Below are positions 27,786 to 37,321 of a DNA stretch of 64,000 bases, in pieces. The notes below the pieces were generated by a model that saw only the letters and a program-made list of their open reading frames with translations, made no database searches and was not told the DNA's origin. A program made the translations under genes and the position numbers. Source of the stretch: an uncultured Sphingomonadaceae bacterium (GTDB lineage Bacteria; Pseudomonadota; Alphaproteobacteria; Sphingomonadales; Sphingomonadaceae); contig CANNCV010000001.1 of the NCBI GenBank assembly GCA_947503245.1, positions 681,501 through 745,500 on the forward strand, read 5' to 3'. The stretch's first letter is position 1, and each line of letters begins with the position of its first letter.

Positions 27786-28709
27786 CTATGCCGCCTGTGT
27801 CGCGATAGGGGGCTGTTTTTCGCGGCTGGCGGCAGTGATCACAAAGTACAGACCAACCAGCACCATCGGCACAGTTAGCCATTGCCCCATGCTCAGGCCG
27901 GTGCGCTCGGCAAATTCGATCAAATGGGAATCCGGGTTGCGGAAAAATTCTATTGTGAACCGGCTTATTCCATAGACCACAGCAGCGGTGCCGAACAGCA
28001 TGCCCGGCTTATAGCGTGCCCGTGTGTGCCAGAAAAGAATGTACAGAATGAGCATCATCAACAAGCCTTCGCTTGCTGCTTCATATAGCTGGCTAGGATG
28101 GCGCGGCAGTGCGGCTGGGTCAGTATCTGTAAAGATAATGGCCCATGGTACATCGGTTGGCCTGCCCCATAGCTCGCCATTTATGAAATTGGCCAATCGT
28201 CCAAATAGCAGGCCAAAAGGAATGACACAGGCAATATAATCGCAAAACCGCAAATAAGAGAGATTTTCTTTGCGGGTCATATACCAGATGGCGATCATCA
28301 CACCCAAAACACCGCCATGTAAGGACATGCCGCCATCATGTAGCCTTAAGAGCTGATAGCTTATCAAGCCTTCGCCATCGAAGCGGATGAACAGATCAGG
28401 CTTGTAAAAAAGTGCATAGCCAAGCCGGCCACCAGCGATAACGCCAAATGTTGCAAAAAGAATGAAATCATCGGCGTGGCGCTGTGCTAGTGGTGCGCCG
28501 GGTTGTTTAATAAGGCGGGTCAGATACCAATAACCGATCAAAATACCGGCCAGATAAGCCAAAGAATACCAGCGCAGTTGAAACCAACCAATTTCGAGCA
28601 GTGTTTTGGACAAACCAAGCTCTTCAAATCGGACAAATTCTGTGCTTGTTGACAGAAGTGTAAAAATCAAGGTGATTCCCCGCGACAATGTGATAGCAAA
28701 TAGTTTCAT
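27786..28709 (-). CDS. lgt: Prolipoprotein diacylglyceryl transferase
   Basis: A 307-residue inner-membrane enzyme with about seven helices. It attaches diacylglycerol to the lipobox cysteine of prolipoproteins, the first step of lipoprotein maturation. The signature GRLANFINGELWGRPTD, the HGG pair in LHGGVLG and the SQLYEA motif are all present. The start at 28709 gives a normal N-terminus. The frame stays open farther upstream to 28823, but that part is unlike the family. At least six lipoproteins in this window are possible substrates. Confidence 0.93.
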   Translation of the reverse strand: MKLFAITLSRGITLIFTLLSTSTEFVRFEELGLSKTLLEIGWFQLRWYSLAYLAGILIGYWYLTRLIKQPGAPLAQRHADDFILFATFGVIAGGRLGYALFYKPDLFIRFDGEGLISYQLLRLHDGGMSLHGGVLGVMIAIWYMTRKENLSYLRFCDYIACVIPFGLLFGRLANFINGELWGRPTDVPWAIIFTDTDPAALPRHPSQLYEAASEGLLMMLILYILFWHTRARYKPGMLFGTAAVVYGISRFTIEFFRNPDSHLIEFAERTGLSMGQWLTVPMVLVGLYFVITAASREKQPPIATQAA

Positions 28710-28749
28710 AGTCACAGAAGCGGCGAAGACCAAGTGGAGAGATATAAAA

Positions 28750-30453
28750 ATGGCGACCGAACTAGACCAGATGATGCAGACCATTATGGACTCGCTAACT
28801 GCAGAAGGCGGGCAATTGGCCACAATACCCTATCAAAAATATGGTCAGGATCTGCCTATGCTGGCTGCTGCGCCGCCTGCTATGTCACATTATTTCGCCC
28901 ATTTCTGCGCACAGCACGGCGATGCCGAGTTTCTTATTGATGGCGACATCCGTCTGAGTTTTGCTGAAACCTATGCCGCCTCAAAGCGTGTTGCGCAGGG
29001 TTTGATAGCGCATCATGGCCTGCAAAAAGGCGACCGTGTTGGTATCGCAGCGCGCAATTCGGCCAATTGGATCATCAATTTCTTCGGTATATTAATGTCT
29101 GGTGGCGTTGCCACCTTGCTCAATGGCTGGTGGCAGGGTGAAGAGTTGGCCCATGGCATCAACAATGTTGAATGTTCCTTGGTGTTAGCAGATGCGCAGC
29201 GTGCAGCGCGTATTGCCGATCTGGAATCGGTTGAAAATGCGAAAATTATTATCTTCGATCACGACGTTTTGCCTGCGCAAGGTCTGGCCAATATTATTGG
29301 CGATGCAAGTGAAGATGTTGAACTGCCAGCCCTGACGGGCGATGATCTGGCGACTATCCTGTTCACATCAGGCTCAACGGGCCAATCCAAAGGCGCCTAT
29401 TCTGATCATCGCGGTGTGGTGCAAGGGACATTTAGCTATATTGCCCAGACAATTATGGCTGCGGCGATTATGACGCAAAGAGGCACGCCGCCTCAAGGGC
29501 AGCCCGCAACATTGCTTAACGTACCGCTTTTCCACGTGACCGCTATGGTACCCGTCTTGCTGCAAAGCGTTGGCATTGGCCGCAAATTGTGCCTGATGCC
29601 AAAATGGGATGCGGAAAATGCCATGAAGCTTATTGAGCAAGAGAAAGTGAGCTATTTTGTTGGCGTACCGCTGATGAGTTATGAACTGGCAACCCATCCT
29701 GAGCGGCACAAATATGATTTAACCAGCTGTACCGCCTTTGCCGCTGGCGGCGCGCCGCGCCCTGTCGATCATGTTAAACGTATCAAAGAAGAGATGGACT
29801 GGGCCTTCCCTCTGCTGGGCTATGGTTTGACCGAAACCAATGGCGTTGGCTGCGGCAACTTCAATGAAAATTACATGGCCAAACCGCACAGCACGGGCAC
29901 TGCATCGCGTCCGTTGGTCGATCTGGCGATATTGGACGATGATGGCAAGCCATTGCCAGACGGGGAGGTCGGCGAAGTCTCCATTCGCTCTGTTTGTAAT
30001 TTCCTTGGCTATTGGAATAATGAGGAAGCAACCAAGTCCGCGATCATGCCCGATGGATATTTCCGCACAGGTGATCTGGGCTATCTGGATGATGAAGGCT
30101 ATTTGTTCATCGTCGATCGCAAAAAGGATATTGTTATCCGCGGCGGCGAAAATATCAGCTGTATCGAAGTTGAAGCCGCCATTTATGCCCATGATGATAT
30201 TGCAGAAGCGTGCGTCTTTGGCCTGCCGGATGAGCGCTTTGGCGAAGTGCCCGGCGCAACCTATTATGCCAAGGCTGGCCGTCATGTGAGCGAGGAAGAA
30301 TTGCGCGAATTTTTGAAAACCAAATTGGCGCCTTTCAAAATCCCTGCGCGGTTCTGGGTTGCTGATGCTGCCCTGCCAAAATTGGGCACGGAAAAGATTG
30401 ATAAAGTCACTCTGCGCAAGAAATATACAGCCGTGGTTGAAGCGGGTGGGTGA
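28750..30453 (+). CDS. Fatty acid--CoA ligase-type adenylate-forming enzyme
   Basis: A 567-residue ANL-superfamily enzyme. The phosphate-binding loop is LFTSGSTGQSKGA, the A5 region is YGLTETNG, and the A7-A10 motifs are GYFRTGDLG and a C-terminal lysine in PKLGTEKIDK. It should activate a carboxylic acid with ATP and CoA; fatty acid is the likely class. The start ATG at 28750 is preceded by GGAGAG. The gene reads away from lgt, with 40 bases between the two starts. A possible operon partner is glnD 21 bases downstream. Confidence 0.9.
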   Translation: MATELDQMMQTIMDSLTAEGGQLATIPYQKYGQDLPMLAAAPPAMSHYFAHFCAQHGDAEFLIDGDIRLSFAETYAASKRVAQGLIAHHGLQKGDRVGIAARNSANWIINFFGILMSGGVATLLNGWWQGEELAHGINNVECSLVLADAQRAARIADLESVENAKIIIFDHDVLPAQGLANIIGDASEDVELPALTGDDLATILFTSGSTGQSKGAYSDHRGVVQGTFSYIAQTIMAAAIMTQRGTPPQGQPATLLNVPLFHVTAMVPVLLQSVGIGRKLCLMPKWDAENAMKLIEQEKVSYFVGVPLMSYELATHPERHKYDLTSCTAFAAGGAPRPVDHVKRIKEEMDWAFPLLGYGLTETNGVGCGNFNENYMAKPHSTGTASRPLVDLAILDDDGKPLPDGEVGEVSIRSVCNFLGYWNNEEATKSAIMPDGYFRTGDLGYLDDEGYLFIVDRKKDIVIRGGENISCIEVEAAIYAHDDIAEACVFGLPDERFGEVPGATYYAKAGRHVSEEELREFLKTKLAPFKIPARFWVADAALPKLGTEKIDKVTLRKKYTAVVEAGG

Positions 30454-30474
30454 TCTGATTGCCCTGACACGCGC

Positions 30475-33258
30475 ATGATTGCTGATGTCCCCAACCGGCG
30501 TGAAATTATTCACCGTGCGCTTTTGTCGGATCAGATATCCCGACTGGTTGGCGAGCATGGCGATGGTGCGCGGTCGCATATCGTCACATTGCTGCGTGAC
30601 GCGCTGGATAAGGGGCGGGCAGAAATTGCGCGGCGGTTGCTGGAACAGCCGACAGATGGGCATAGCTGCGCTGCTGCACAGAGCTTTCTGGTCGATCAGC
30701 TGGTCCGCATAATTTACGATTATGCCGTCACCTATATCTATCCGGAAAATAACCGCACTGCTGGTGAGCGCATGGCACTGGCGGCAGTTGGTGGATATGG
30801 TCGCGGGGAAATGGCGCCGCACAGCGATGTTGATATCGCCTTTCTGACCCCAATGCGCAAAAATAGCTGGGTTGAACAAGTAACCGAAGCCATTTTGTAT
30901 ATGCTGTGGGATCTGGGGTTGAAGGTCGGCCAGTCTAGCCGTTCACTTGATGAGATGGTGCGGCTGAGCAAAGAAGATTTGACCATCCGCACAACCATGT
31001 TGGAGTGCCGTTATATCTGGGGCGATAAAGCCTTATATGATGAATCCGCGATACGCTTTCGCAATGAGGTCCAGCACGGGAGTGAGCGCGCATTCATTGC
31101 TGGCAAGCTGGAAGAACGCGATGCACGCCATGTCCGCATGGGTGATAGCCGTTATGTGGTTGAACCCAATGTTAAAGATGGCAAAGGGGGGCTGCGCGAT
31201 CTGCACACGCTCTATTGGATCGGCAAATATGTCTATAATGCGCGCGGTGCGGCAGAGCTGGTGGATAAAGGCCTGTTCAACCAGACAGAATTTCGCGGAT
31301 TTAGAAGAGCGGCCAATTTCTTCTGGGCGGTGCGGTGCCATTTGCATGACATTACCGGACGGGCAGAAGACAGGCTGACCTTTGATTTGCAGCGTGAAGT
31401 GGCCGCGCGCATGCATTATGCTGATCGGCCCGGCAAATCCGCAGTTGAGCGGTTTATGCAATTTTATTTTCTCAACGCCAAAAAAGTGGGTGACCTTACC
31501 GGGATTTTCCTCGCTCAGGCTGATGAACGCTTTGCGGCGCGTGGCCGGCGCTATATGCCCAAAATTGTTCGCCGTCCGGCAAAGCTGAATGGCTTTACTG
31601 TGGAGCGCGGTAAGCTCAGCATTCCTAGCGCGGGCTTTTTTCAAGAAAACCCTGTCCGGTTGATTGAGATGTTTCATTTGGCTGATAAATTTGGCTGGGA
31701 GATTCACCCCAATGCCATGCGGCAGGCAACGCGCGATGCGAAATTGCATACGCCGAGCGTGCGCGATGATCGGCGTGCCAACAAATTATTCCTTGATATT
31801 TTGACCAGCGGTAAGACACCGGAACAGGTGTTGCGTTGGATGAATGAATCCACAGTGTTCGGGCGCTTCATTCCAGAATTTGGCCGCGTCGTCGCGCAAA
31901 TGCAATTTGATATGTACCATCATTATACGGTTGATGAACATAGTATTCGCGCCATTGGTTTGCTGTCACGTATCAAAAATGGCGCATTGCGTGAAGATCA
32001 TGAATTGGTCAGCGAGCTAATCAAGACATTGACCACCTATCGCGTGCTGGCGGCTTCTGTATTGTTGCATGATATTGCTAAGGGGCGCGGCGGGGACCAT
32101 AGCGTGCTGGGTGCAGAGGTTGCGCTGGAGCTGTGTCCGCGTCTGGGGCTTAGCCAGGCAGAGACAGAATTGGTGTCATGGTTGGTGCGTCACCATTTGT
32201 TGATGTCTGCCACGGCATTTAAGCGGGATCTGGCCGATTCCAAAACCATTGCCGATTTTGCCGGTCAGGTGAAAAGTCTGGAGCGGTTGAAATTGCTACT
32301 GATTTTGACAGTTGTTGACATTGGCGCTGTCGGGCCGGGTGTTTGGAACAGCTGGAAGCGGCAATTGCTGACCAATCTTTATGATGCGACAGAAGAATTG
32401 CTGCGTCTGGGTCATAAGCAAAGAGGCCGCGACCAGAAAATTCTGGCAAAGAAAGAGCAGTTGCGCGGCGAGCTTAGCGATATTGAGCAAAAGCGGCTGG
32501 ATATGCTGATTGAGAGTTTGAGCGGTTCCTATTGGATTGCCGAACCCGTTGATGTCATCGCGCGCAATATTCGCCAGATTATTAAGTTGGATGATACACC
32601 GCTTTCTATTGAGATGAGCGAGAATGCTGAGCGTGGGGCAACGCTGATAACCGTGTGTACTGGCGACCATCCGGGCCTGTTTTACCGCATCGCTGGCGGT
32701 ATTCATGCAGCTGGTGGCAATATCATTGATGCGCGTATCCACACCACCAATCAGGGCATCGCGCTGGATAATTTTCTGGTGCAGGACAGTTTTGGCAAGC
32801 CACTGGTTGATGACAGCAGAATTGCCAGAATGGCAACGGCCATTGAGGATGCGCTGACCAACCGCATGGCCATGCGCAAAAAGCTTGATAAGCGCCAGCC
32901 AGTGAGCCGCGCCAATGCATTTTCAATTACACCCTTTGTGGTGATCGATAATAATGCGTCGAACAAATATACGGTGATTGAGGTCAGCGCTGCAGACAGG
33001 CCGGCCCTGCTGCATCGGCTGGCGCAAAGGCTATTTAACGCTAAGTTGATAGTTCACAGTGCGCATATTGCAACCTGGGGTGAACGCGCGGTCGATACAT
33101 TTTATGTCACCGATTTGTTGGGCTATAAGCTGACAGACCGCGCACGGATGAAACGGCTGGAAAAGGCGCTTGCTACTGCTGCAACAGAGGCAGAAGATAT
33201 TGCGGCAGGCAATATTACCAGCGAAGAATTGTCAGAAAAACTCTCTGTTACAGCTTAG
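30475..33258 (+). CDS. glnD: PII uridylyltransferase/uridylyl-removing enzyme
   Basis: A 927-residue bifunctional regulator. The nucleotidyltransferase motif GGYGRGEMAPHSDVDIAFL lies at about residues 103-121. A GlnE-like helical domain and an HD phosphohydrolase domain (LLHDIAKGRGGDHS) follow, and two ACT domains form the C-terminus (DHPGLFYRIAGGIHAAGGN and DRPALLHRLAQRL). It uridylylates PII at low glutamine and removes UMP at high glutamine. Its substrate PII is encoded at 6192-6530. Length is normal. Confidence 0.96.
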   Translation: MIADVPNRREIIHRALLSDQISRLVGEHGDGARSHIVTLLRDALDKGRAEIARRLLEQPTDGHSCAAAQSFLVDQLVRIIYDYAVTYIYPENNRTAGERMALAAVGGYGRGEMAPHSDVDIAFLTPMRKNSWVEQVTEAILYMLWDLGLKVGQSSRSLDEMVRLSKEDLTIRTTMLECRYIWGDKALYDESAIRFRNEVQHGSERAFIAGKLEERDARHVRMGDSRYVVEPNVKDGKGGLRDLHTLYWIGKYVYNARGAAELVDKGLFNQTEFRGFRRAANFFWAVRCHLHDITGRAEDRLTFDLQREVAARMHYADRPGKSAVERFMQFYFLNAKKVGDLTGIFLAQADERFAARGRRYMPKIVRRPAKLNGFTVERGKLSIPSAGFFQENPVRLIEMFHLADKFGWEIHPNAMRQATRDAKLHTPSVRDDRRANKLFLDILTSGKTPEQVLRWMNESTVFGRFIPEFGRVVAQMQFDMYHHYTVDEHSIRAIGLLSRIKNGALREDHELVSELIKTLTTYRVLAASVLLHDIAKGRGGDHSVLGAEVALELCPRLGLSQAETELVSWLVRHHLLMSATAFKRDLADSKTIADFAGQVKSLERLKLLLILTVVDIGAVGPGVWNSWKRQLLTNLYDATEELLRLGHKQRGRDQKILAKKEQLRGELSDIEQKRLDMLIESLSGSYWIAEPVDVIARNIRQIIKLDDTPLSIEMSENAERGATLITVCTGDHPGLFYRIAGGIHAAGGNIIDARIHTTNQGIALDNFLVQDSFGKPLVDDSRIARMATAIEDALTNRMAMRKKLDKRQPVSRANAFSITPFVVIDNNASNKYTVIEVSAADRPALLHRLAQRLFNAKLIVHSAHIATWGERAVDTFYVTDLLGYKLTDRARMKRLEKALATAATEAEDIAAGNITSEELSEKLSVTA

Positions 33259-33279
33259 CTTGCGGCCGATTGGCTCTGC

Positions 33280-34383
33280 CTAAAGAATATGTCCTGTACG
33301 GTCCCTTTTGGTATCAAGATAGCGTTTGTTATGCGGATTGTCAGGCGTGATAAGCGCGAGACGTTCGGCAATTGTCACGTCATTTTCTTCTAGCTTGGCA
33401 ACTTTATCAGGATTGTTTGTGAGCAACCGAATTTGCTCTGCTCCCAAAAGTTTGAGCATCTGCGCTGCAACGCCAAAATCGCGTGCATCAGTGGCAAAGC
33501 CCAGCCGGTTATTGGCCTCAACTGTATCAAAACCTTGATCCTGCAATTGATAGGCGCGCAATTTGTTGATCAGCCCGATAGCGCGGCCTTCCTGCCGCAA
33601 ATAGAGTAATATGCCCCATTGTGCGCCAGATATGCTGGTGAGAGCAGCGTCAAGCTGCGGGCCGCAATCGCATTTCAGGCTACCCAATATGTCACCGGTC
33701 AGGCATTCGCTATGCAGACGGACAAGTGGCGGCGAGGCATCGCGATTGCCGATCACAAGGGCAATATGTTCGCGGTGATCTGCGGCTGAACGAAAAGCGA
33801 TGATTTCAGCCTTGCTGTCGACCGATACGGGCAAATGCGCCTGCGCCGCAATGACCAGTTTATGCGCATCGGCATAGGCCGCGACATCGGCTGCATCTAT
33901 GCAGTTTAGCTCGGGCACATCATAGCTGTTATCAAGAACCAGAAAGGCCGGTAATATTCCTGCATGGCGCGCCAGTTCCATTGCTGCCTCACTGGCGGAT
34001 TGGCTGGGCAGAGGCGCTGCGTAAAATGGCCCTTTCATCGGGAAACGCATATCGCTGGCCGGGTTGGCAATGGCCATGGCATATTGCGCGGTGGCAGCTT
34101 CAGGCAAGCTAATCATAACCGGCGCATGCGCTGTTGCTGCGTCGCGTTGGTTGATGATTTTCAATGTCGCGGCCCGTGCTGCAGAAATGAGCATCGTCTG
34201 CGTCGCGCCGGGTATCGCTGCGAAGGCGGTTTCAGCGGCCATCAGCGTCAGTGTCTTATCGCCTGCGGTAATCCGTACCGGCCAGCCGCGTTGCAACCCG
34301 TCCAGTGCCCGCGCTGTATTGATCTCGGCCAACCGGCTATGCGTGCCTTGCGCATCCGGCTCGCCTGAACCAGCATTGGTCAT
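33280..34383 (-). CDS. ribA: GTP cyclohydrolase II
   Basis: A 367-residue protein. The C-terminal half has the GTP cyclohydrolase II signature: HSECLTGDILGSLKCDCGPQL with the zinc cysteines, then LYLRQEGRAIGLINKLRAY and LLTNNPDK. It opens GTP in the first step of riboflavin synthesis. The first 160 residues are an extra domain lacking the usual DHBP synthase acidic motif, as in a RibA form known in sphingomonads. The start ATG overlaps the stop of the xth gene by one base. Confidence 0.93.
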   Translation of the reverse strand: MTNAGSGEPDAQGTHSRLAEINTARALDGLQRGWPVRITAGDKTLTLMAAETAFAAIPGATQTMLISAARAATLKIINQRDAATAHAPVMISLPEAATAQYAMAIANPASDMRFPMKGPFYAAPLPSQSASEAAMELARHAGILPAFLVLDNSYDVPELNCIDAADVAAYADAHKLVIAAQAHLPVSVDSKAEIIAFRSAADHREHIALVIGNRDASPPLVRLHSECLTGDILGSLKCDCGPQLDAALTSISGAQWGILLYLRQEGRAIGLINKLRAYQLQDQGFDTVEANNRLGFATDARDFGVAAQMLKLLGAEQIRLLTNNPDKVAKLEENDVTIAERLALITPDNPHNKRYLDTKRDRTGHIL

Positions 34384-35189
34384 TAGATGGCAAACTCGGT
34401 GATGAGCGGGGCGTGGTCAGATGGCTTCACCCATGACCGGCATTTTTCGGCAACCTCATGCGATACAGCGCTTTGTTCCAATTCGGGTGATGACCAGACA
34501 TGGTCGAGGCGGCGGCCACGGTCTGATTTTGCCCAATCTTTGGCGCGGTAGCTCCACCAGCTATAAAGGCGCTGCGGGGCAGGGTAGAATTTGCGCCCGA
34601 GATCGCACCAACCATGTGCAGCCTTTAGCCGATCAAGATGCTCCACCTCTATGGGTGTGTGAGATACAACCTTCAGCAATTGCTTATGGCTCCACACATC
34701 GCTTTCCAAAGGCGCAACATTAAAATCACCAACCAATATTGTCGGCGTATCAATGGTTTCAGACCAATCGGTCATGCGGTTCAGAAAGTCGAGTTTTTGA
34801 CCAAATTTCGGATTTTGTTCACGATCGGGTATATCTCCGCCAGCGGGGATATATACATTTTCAAGCCGTACCGTCTTTCCGGCAGGGCCCTCTATTGTCA
34901 CCCCGACATGACGTGCTTCACCATTGGCCTGCCAGTCGTTACGCGTCACATCGGTTAGCGGTAATTTGCTCAAAATGGCGACACCATGATGCATGGGCTG
35001 GCCGTGCAAAGCGTGATGCTCAAAGCCAAGCTCTTGAAATGGCTCTAAGGGGAAAAGATCGTCAACGACCTTCGTTTCCTGCAGACACAAAATATCCGGC
35101 GCAAATTCCTTGATGAAATCCTGCACCAGTTCCAACCGGAACCTTACGCTGTTGATATTCCATGAGACGATACGAGTGGGAGCTGTCAT
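34383..35189 (-). CDS. xth: Exodeoxyribonuclease III
   Basis: A 268-residue DNA repair nuclease. The EEP-fold motifs are seen: SWNINSVRFR, LCLQETKV, the active-site region VYIPAGGDI, GDFNVAP, and SDHAPLI at the C-terminus. It should cut at abasic sites and remove 3' blocking groups. The gene ends one base into the start of ribA, which suggests joint transcription of xth and ribA. Upstream is a 432-base intergenic stretch. Confidence 0.94.
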   Translation of the reverse strand: MTAPTRIVSWNINSVRFRLELVQDFIKEFAPDILCLQETKVVDDLFPLEPFQELGFEHHALHGQPMHHGVAILSKLPLTDVTRNDWQANGEARHVGVTIEGPAGKTVRLENVYIPAGGDIPDREQNPKFGQKLDFLNRMTDWSETIDTPTILVGDFNVAPLESDVWSHKQLLKVVSHTPIEVEHLDRLKAAHGWCDLGRKFYPAPQRLYSWWSYRAKDWAKSDRGRRLDHVWSSPELEQSAVSHEVAEKCRSWVKPSDHAPLITEFAI

Positions 35190-35621
35190 GCCCAGTATCT
35201 AGCCATATATTGGCACAAACCCAAGAGGCTGAAGGAAATAAATCGCCTTATTGTGAATTAGGAATTTTCTACATGCGGTACGCGTAATGGTGATGATAAG
35301 AAAATCCCCCGTCTCAGGGGCAGTGAGACGGGGGCTGGTATGCGGTGTGACGCGCAATATCGCCCAAGGGCGATAATTGACAATATAGGGAAAACAGGGG
35401 GGAAACCCTATAAAATCAATACCTGAATAATAATGGTCAATTACTGTCAAATATATGAACAAAAACCCGCCGTGATGGTTCTTGTCGACAGTCTGGGGCA
35501 GTTGGTCGTTTCGCTATAGTTACCTTCTGGGTAAGCACAGGCCAGTGATAGGCAGAATCTGTTGCATGTGAAACGTACCGCTCATCGGCATGTTGCTTGA
35601 TTCGGTTTTGCTATTGGGATT
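35190..35621. other. 432-base intergenic region with two strong hairpins
   Basis: No coding region is supported here. On the minus strand it lies downstream of the second DUF4402 gene and upstream of xth. It holds a strong 11-bp hairpin at 35306-35334 and a compact palindrome at 35359-35374 (arms ATCGCCC and GGGCGAT with a two-base loop). The stretch could hold the xth promoter, a long 3' UTR, or a small RNA gene. Confidence 0.4.
35306..35334 (-). terminator. Terminator-like hairpin, minus strand
   Basis: The arms CCCCCGTCTCA and TGAGACGGGGG pair perfectly over 11 bp around a seven-base loop. On the minus strand the stem is followed by GATTTTC, a modest T-run; on the plus strand none follows. 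It is about 290 bases past the stop of the DUF4402 gene, so it may end a small RNA or a long 3' UTR. Confidence 0.5.
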
Positions 35622-36146
35622 TCAGAAATAATCGACCGTTAGTGCAAAGCTACCCTGATAGACGCCGGCTGCCTGATTTGCGGTGACGCGTATCTGTCCG
35701 CCCACTGCAAATTGCGCCGTGCCAGTGGTATCAAGAAATCTGTTGCGATTACCATCAAGCCGGAGTCTGTTCAGACGCATTGTTTCTGTGCCGCCGACGC
35801 GGGTTAAATTGACCCGATTCTGGCTTAGGGTTATGCGCACACGTTCATTTGCATTGCCGTTAATAGTGAAGGTTGCCCGGCGGACAGTACCACCAACGGC
35901 TGTAGCATTGCCGCTAACGACTGCTAAATTACCGGTATTCTGATCAATGCGAAGATCGCTAACTTCTGTTCCCGGTATGATTGTACCGAAGTCCATTGCA
36001 CCGTCATTTTGCACTATGACAGGAGTCATTATGTCGACATTTACGCGACCGTTAGATTGTGCATAAACAGGTGCTGCGGACAGCAAATGCGCAATGACTA
36101 TGATGCCTAGCAAAGACATATGTTTATAGACCGTGTGGCCGCGCAT
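35622..36146 (-). CDS. Secreted DUF4402-domain protein (paralogue)
   Basis: A 174-residue exported protein. The signal peptide ends APVYAQ. The mature protein shows the DUF4402 pattern: MDFGTIIPG early and AVGGQIRVTANQAAGVYQG near the end, closing with LTVDYF. It resembles the protein at 1923-2462 in layout and length. The start at 36146 gives a normal signal peptide; an in-frame start at 36170 adds eight residues. It is monocistronic and divergent from the ABC ATPase gene. Fibre or surface role is inference. Confidence 0.8.
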   Translation of the reverse strand: MRGHTVYKHMSLLGIIVIAHLLSAAPVYAQSNGRVNVDIMTPVIVQNDGAMDFGTIIPGTEVSDLRIDQNTGNLAVVSGNATAVGGTVRRATFTINGNANERVRITLSQNRVNLTRVGGTETMRLNRLRLDGNRNRFLDTTGTAQFAVGGQIRVTANQAAGVYQGSFALTVDYF

Positions 36147-36204
36147 AATATAGGACAGAACTAACATCATAGTATAATGACATGCAGGCTTGTCATTTCG
36201 GTTG

Positions 36205-36218
36205 TTAAATATGGTTAA
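36205..36218 (-). promoter_or_regulatory. TTAACCAT-type motif upstream of DUF4402 gene
   Basis: Read on the minus strand, two TTAA blocks lie six bases apart, the first being TTAACCAT, identical to the CtrA half-site consensus. It is 35-59 bases before the possible starts of the DUF4402 gene. The first DUF4402 gene has the same spacing of TTAA blocks at 1867-1880. Function is inference. Confidence 0.35.
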
Positions 36219-36381
36219 TTGAACGTAAAAATGTGGCTTTGGCCACTCTAAAGATGGTCGTTACATTTTACCTTCGCCCTATTGTCAAAGGCACTTGCCG
36301 CAACCGGCCTATGACGTCTAAAGCTCTGATGATTGGGACATGGCTGGCTGGATTTACGACAGCCGTAAATAAGGACTGCAA

Positions 36382-37317
36382 ATGACCGAAGCGGCGATTG
36401 CCATTAGCAATATGAGCAAAATCTATGCGGGCTCGGGAACTGAACCACCCAAAAAGGCGCTGGACAATGTCAGCCTGACGGTCCGGCGCGGAGAGATTTT
36501 TGGTCTGCTTGGCCCCAATGGCGCGGGCAAGTCCACCATGATTAATATTCTGGCCGGTTTGGTCAACAAAAGCGCGGGCAATGCCTCTATCTGGGGCTTT
36601 GATATTGATGCCAATCCGCGCAATGCAAAGGTTTCCATCGGCATCGTGCCGCAGGAAATTGTGTTTGATCCGTTTTTCTCTCCTGCCGAAGTGCTGGAGG
36701 TGCAGGCCGGTTTATATGGCGTGCCCAAAGACAAACGCAAAACCATGGAATTGCTTCGCGCGGTACGGCTGGAGGATAAGGCAAATGCCTATGCCCGCAG
36801 CCTGTCCGGCGGCATGAAACGCCGCTTATTGGTAGCCAAGGCAATGGTTCATTCGCCGCCCATATTGGTGCTGGATGAGCCGACAGCAGGCGTTGATATT
36901 GAATTGCGTCAACAGCTTTGGGATTATGTGCGCGCATTGAATGCGCAGGGCGTGACGATTGTTTTGACCACCCATTATCTGGAAGAAGCCGAACAATTAT
37001 GTGACCGTATTGGCATTATCAATCATGGTGAAATGATCGCGCTGGAGGATACGGCAAAGCTGGTCGGCATGGCGCGAGAGAAAATCATCGTTGTCAGCAC
37101 AGCCGCGCCGATCACCACTTTGCCAAGCGACCCATTGTTTGAAAAAGTTGAGCAAAGCGACGCCAACACGCTGAAAATCACTTATGACAAAGACACCACA
37201 AATGCCGGGCAAGTACTGACCACAGTGCAGGCAGCTGGTGTGGAAATTGTTGATGTGACCACGCAAGAGGCCGACCTGGAAGACGTGTTTCTCAACCTTA
37301 CACGGGCTAAAGTGTGA
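36382..37317 (+). CDS. ABC transporter ATPase (ABC-2/drug-export type), no adjacent permease
   Basis: A 311-residue ATPase with Walker A GPNGAGKST, Q-loop PQE, signature LSGGMKRR and Walker B ILVLDEPTAGVD. The C-terminal extension with DLEDVFLNLT is typical of the DrrA/NatA subfamily, which drives ABC-2 permeases exporting drugs, ions or polysaccharides. No permease gene is next to it. Instead a secreted unknown protein follows after four bases, then nadB. Its membrane partner must be elsewhere or is lost. Confidence 0.85.
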   Translation: MTEAAIAISNMSKIYAGSGTEPPKKALDNVSLTVRRGEIFGLLGPNGAGKSTMINILAGLVNKSAGNASIWGFDIDANPRNAKVSIGIVPQEIVFDPFFSPAEVLEVQAGLYGVPKDKRKTMELLRAVRLEDKANAYARSLSGGMKRRLLVAKAMVHSPPILVLDEPTAGVDIELRQQLWDYVRALNAQGVTIVLTTHYLEEAEQLCDRIGIINHGEMIALEDTAKLVGMAREKIIVVSTAAPITTLPSDPLFEKVEQSDANTLKITYDKDTTNAGQVLTTVQAAGVEIVDVTTQEADLEDVFLNLTRAKV

Positions 37318-37321
37318 GACT

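Noticed and set aside
28710-28823. Upstream extension of the lgt reading frame by 38 codons
   Set aside because: The added residues are unlike Lgt N-termini and overlap the start region of the acyl-CoA ligase gene on the other strand; the ATG at 28709 gives a normal length.
35199-35462. Minus-strand reading frame of 87 codons in the xth upstream region
   Set aside because: It spans the terminator-like hairpin and palindrome, has no family features or ribosome site, and is likely noncoding.
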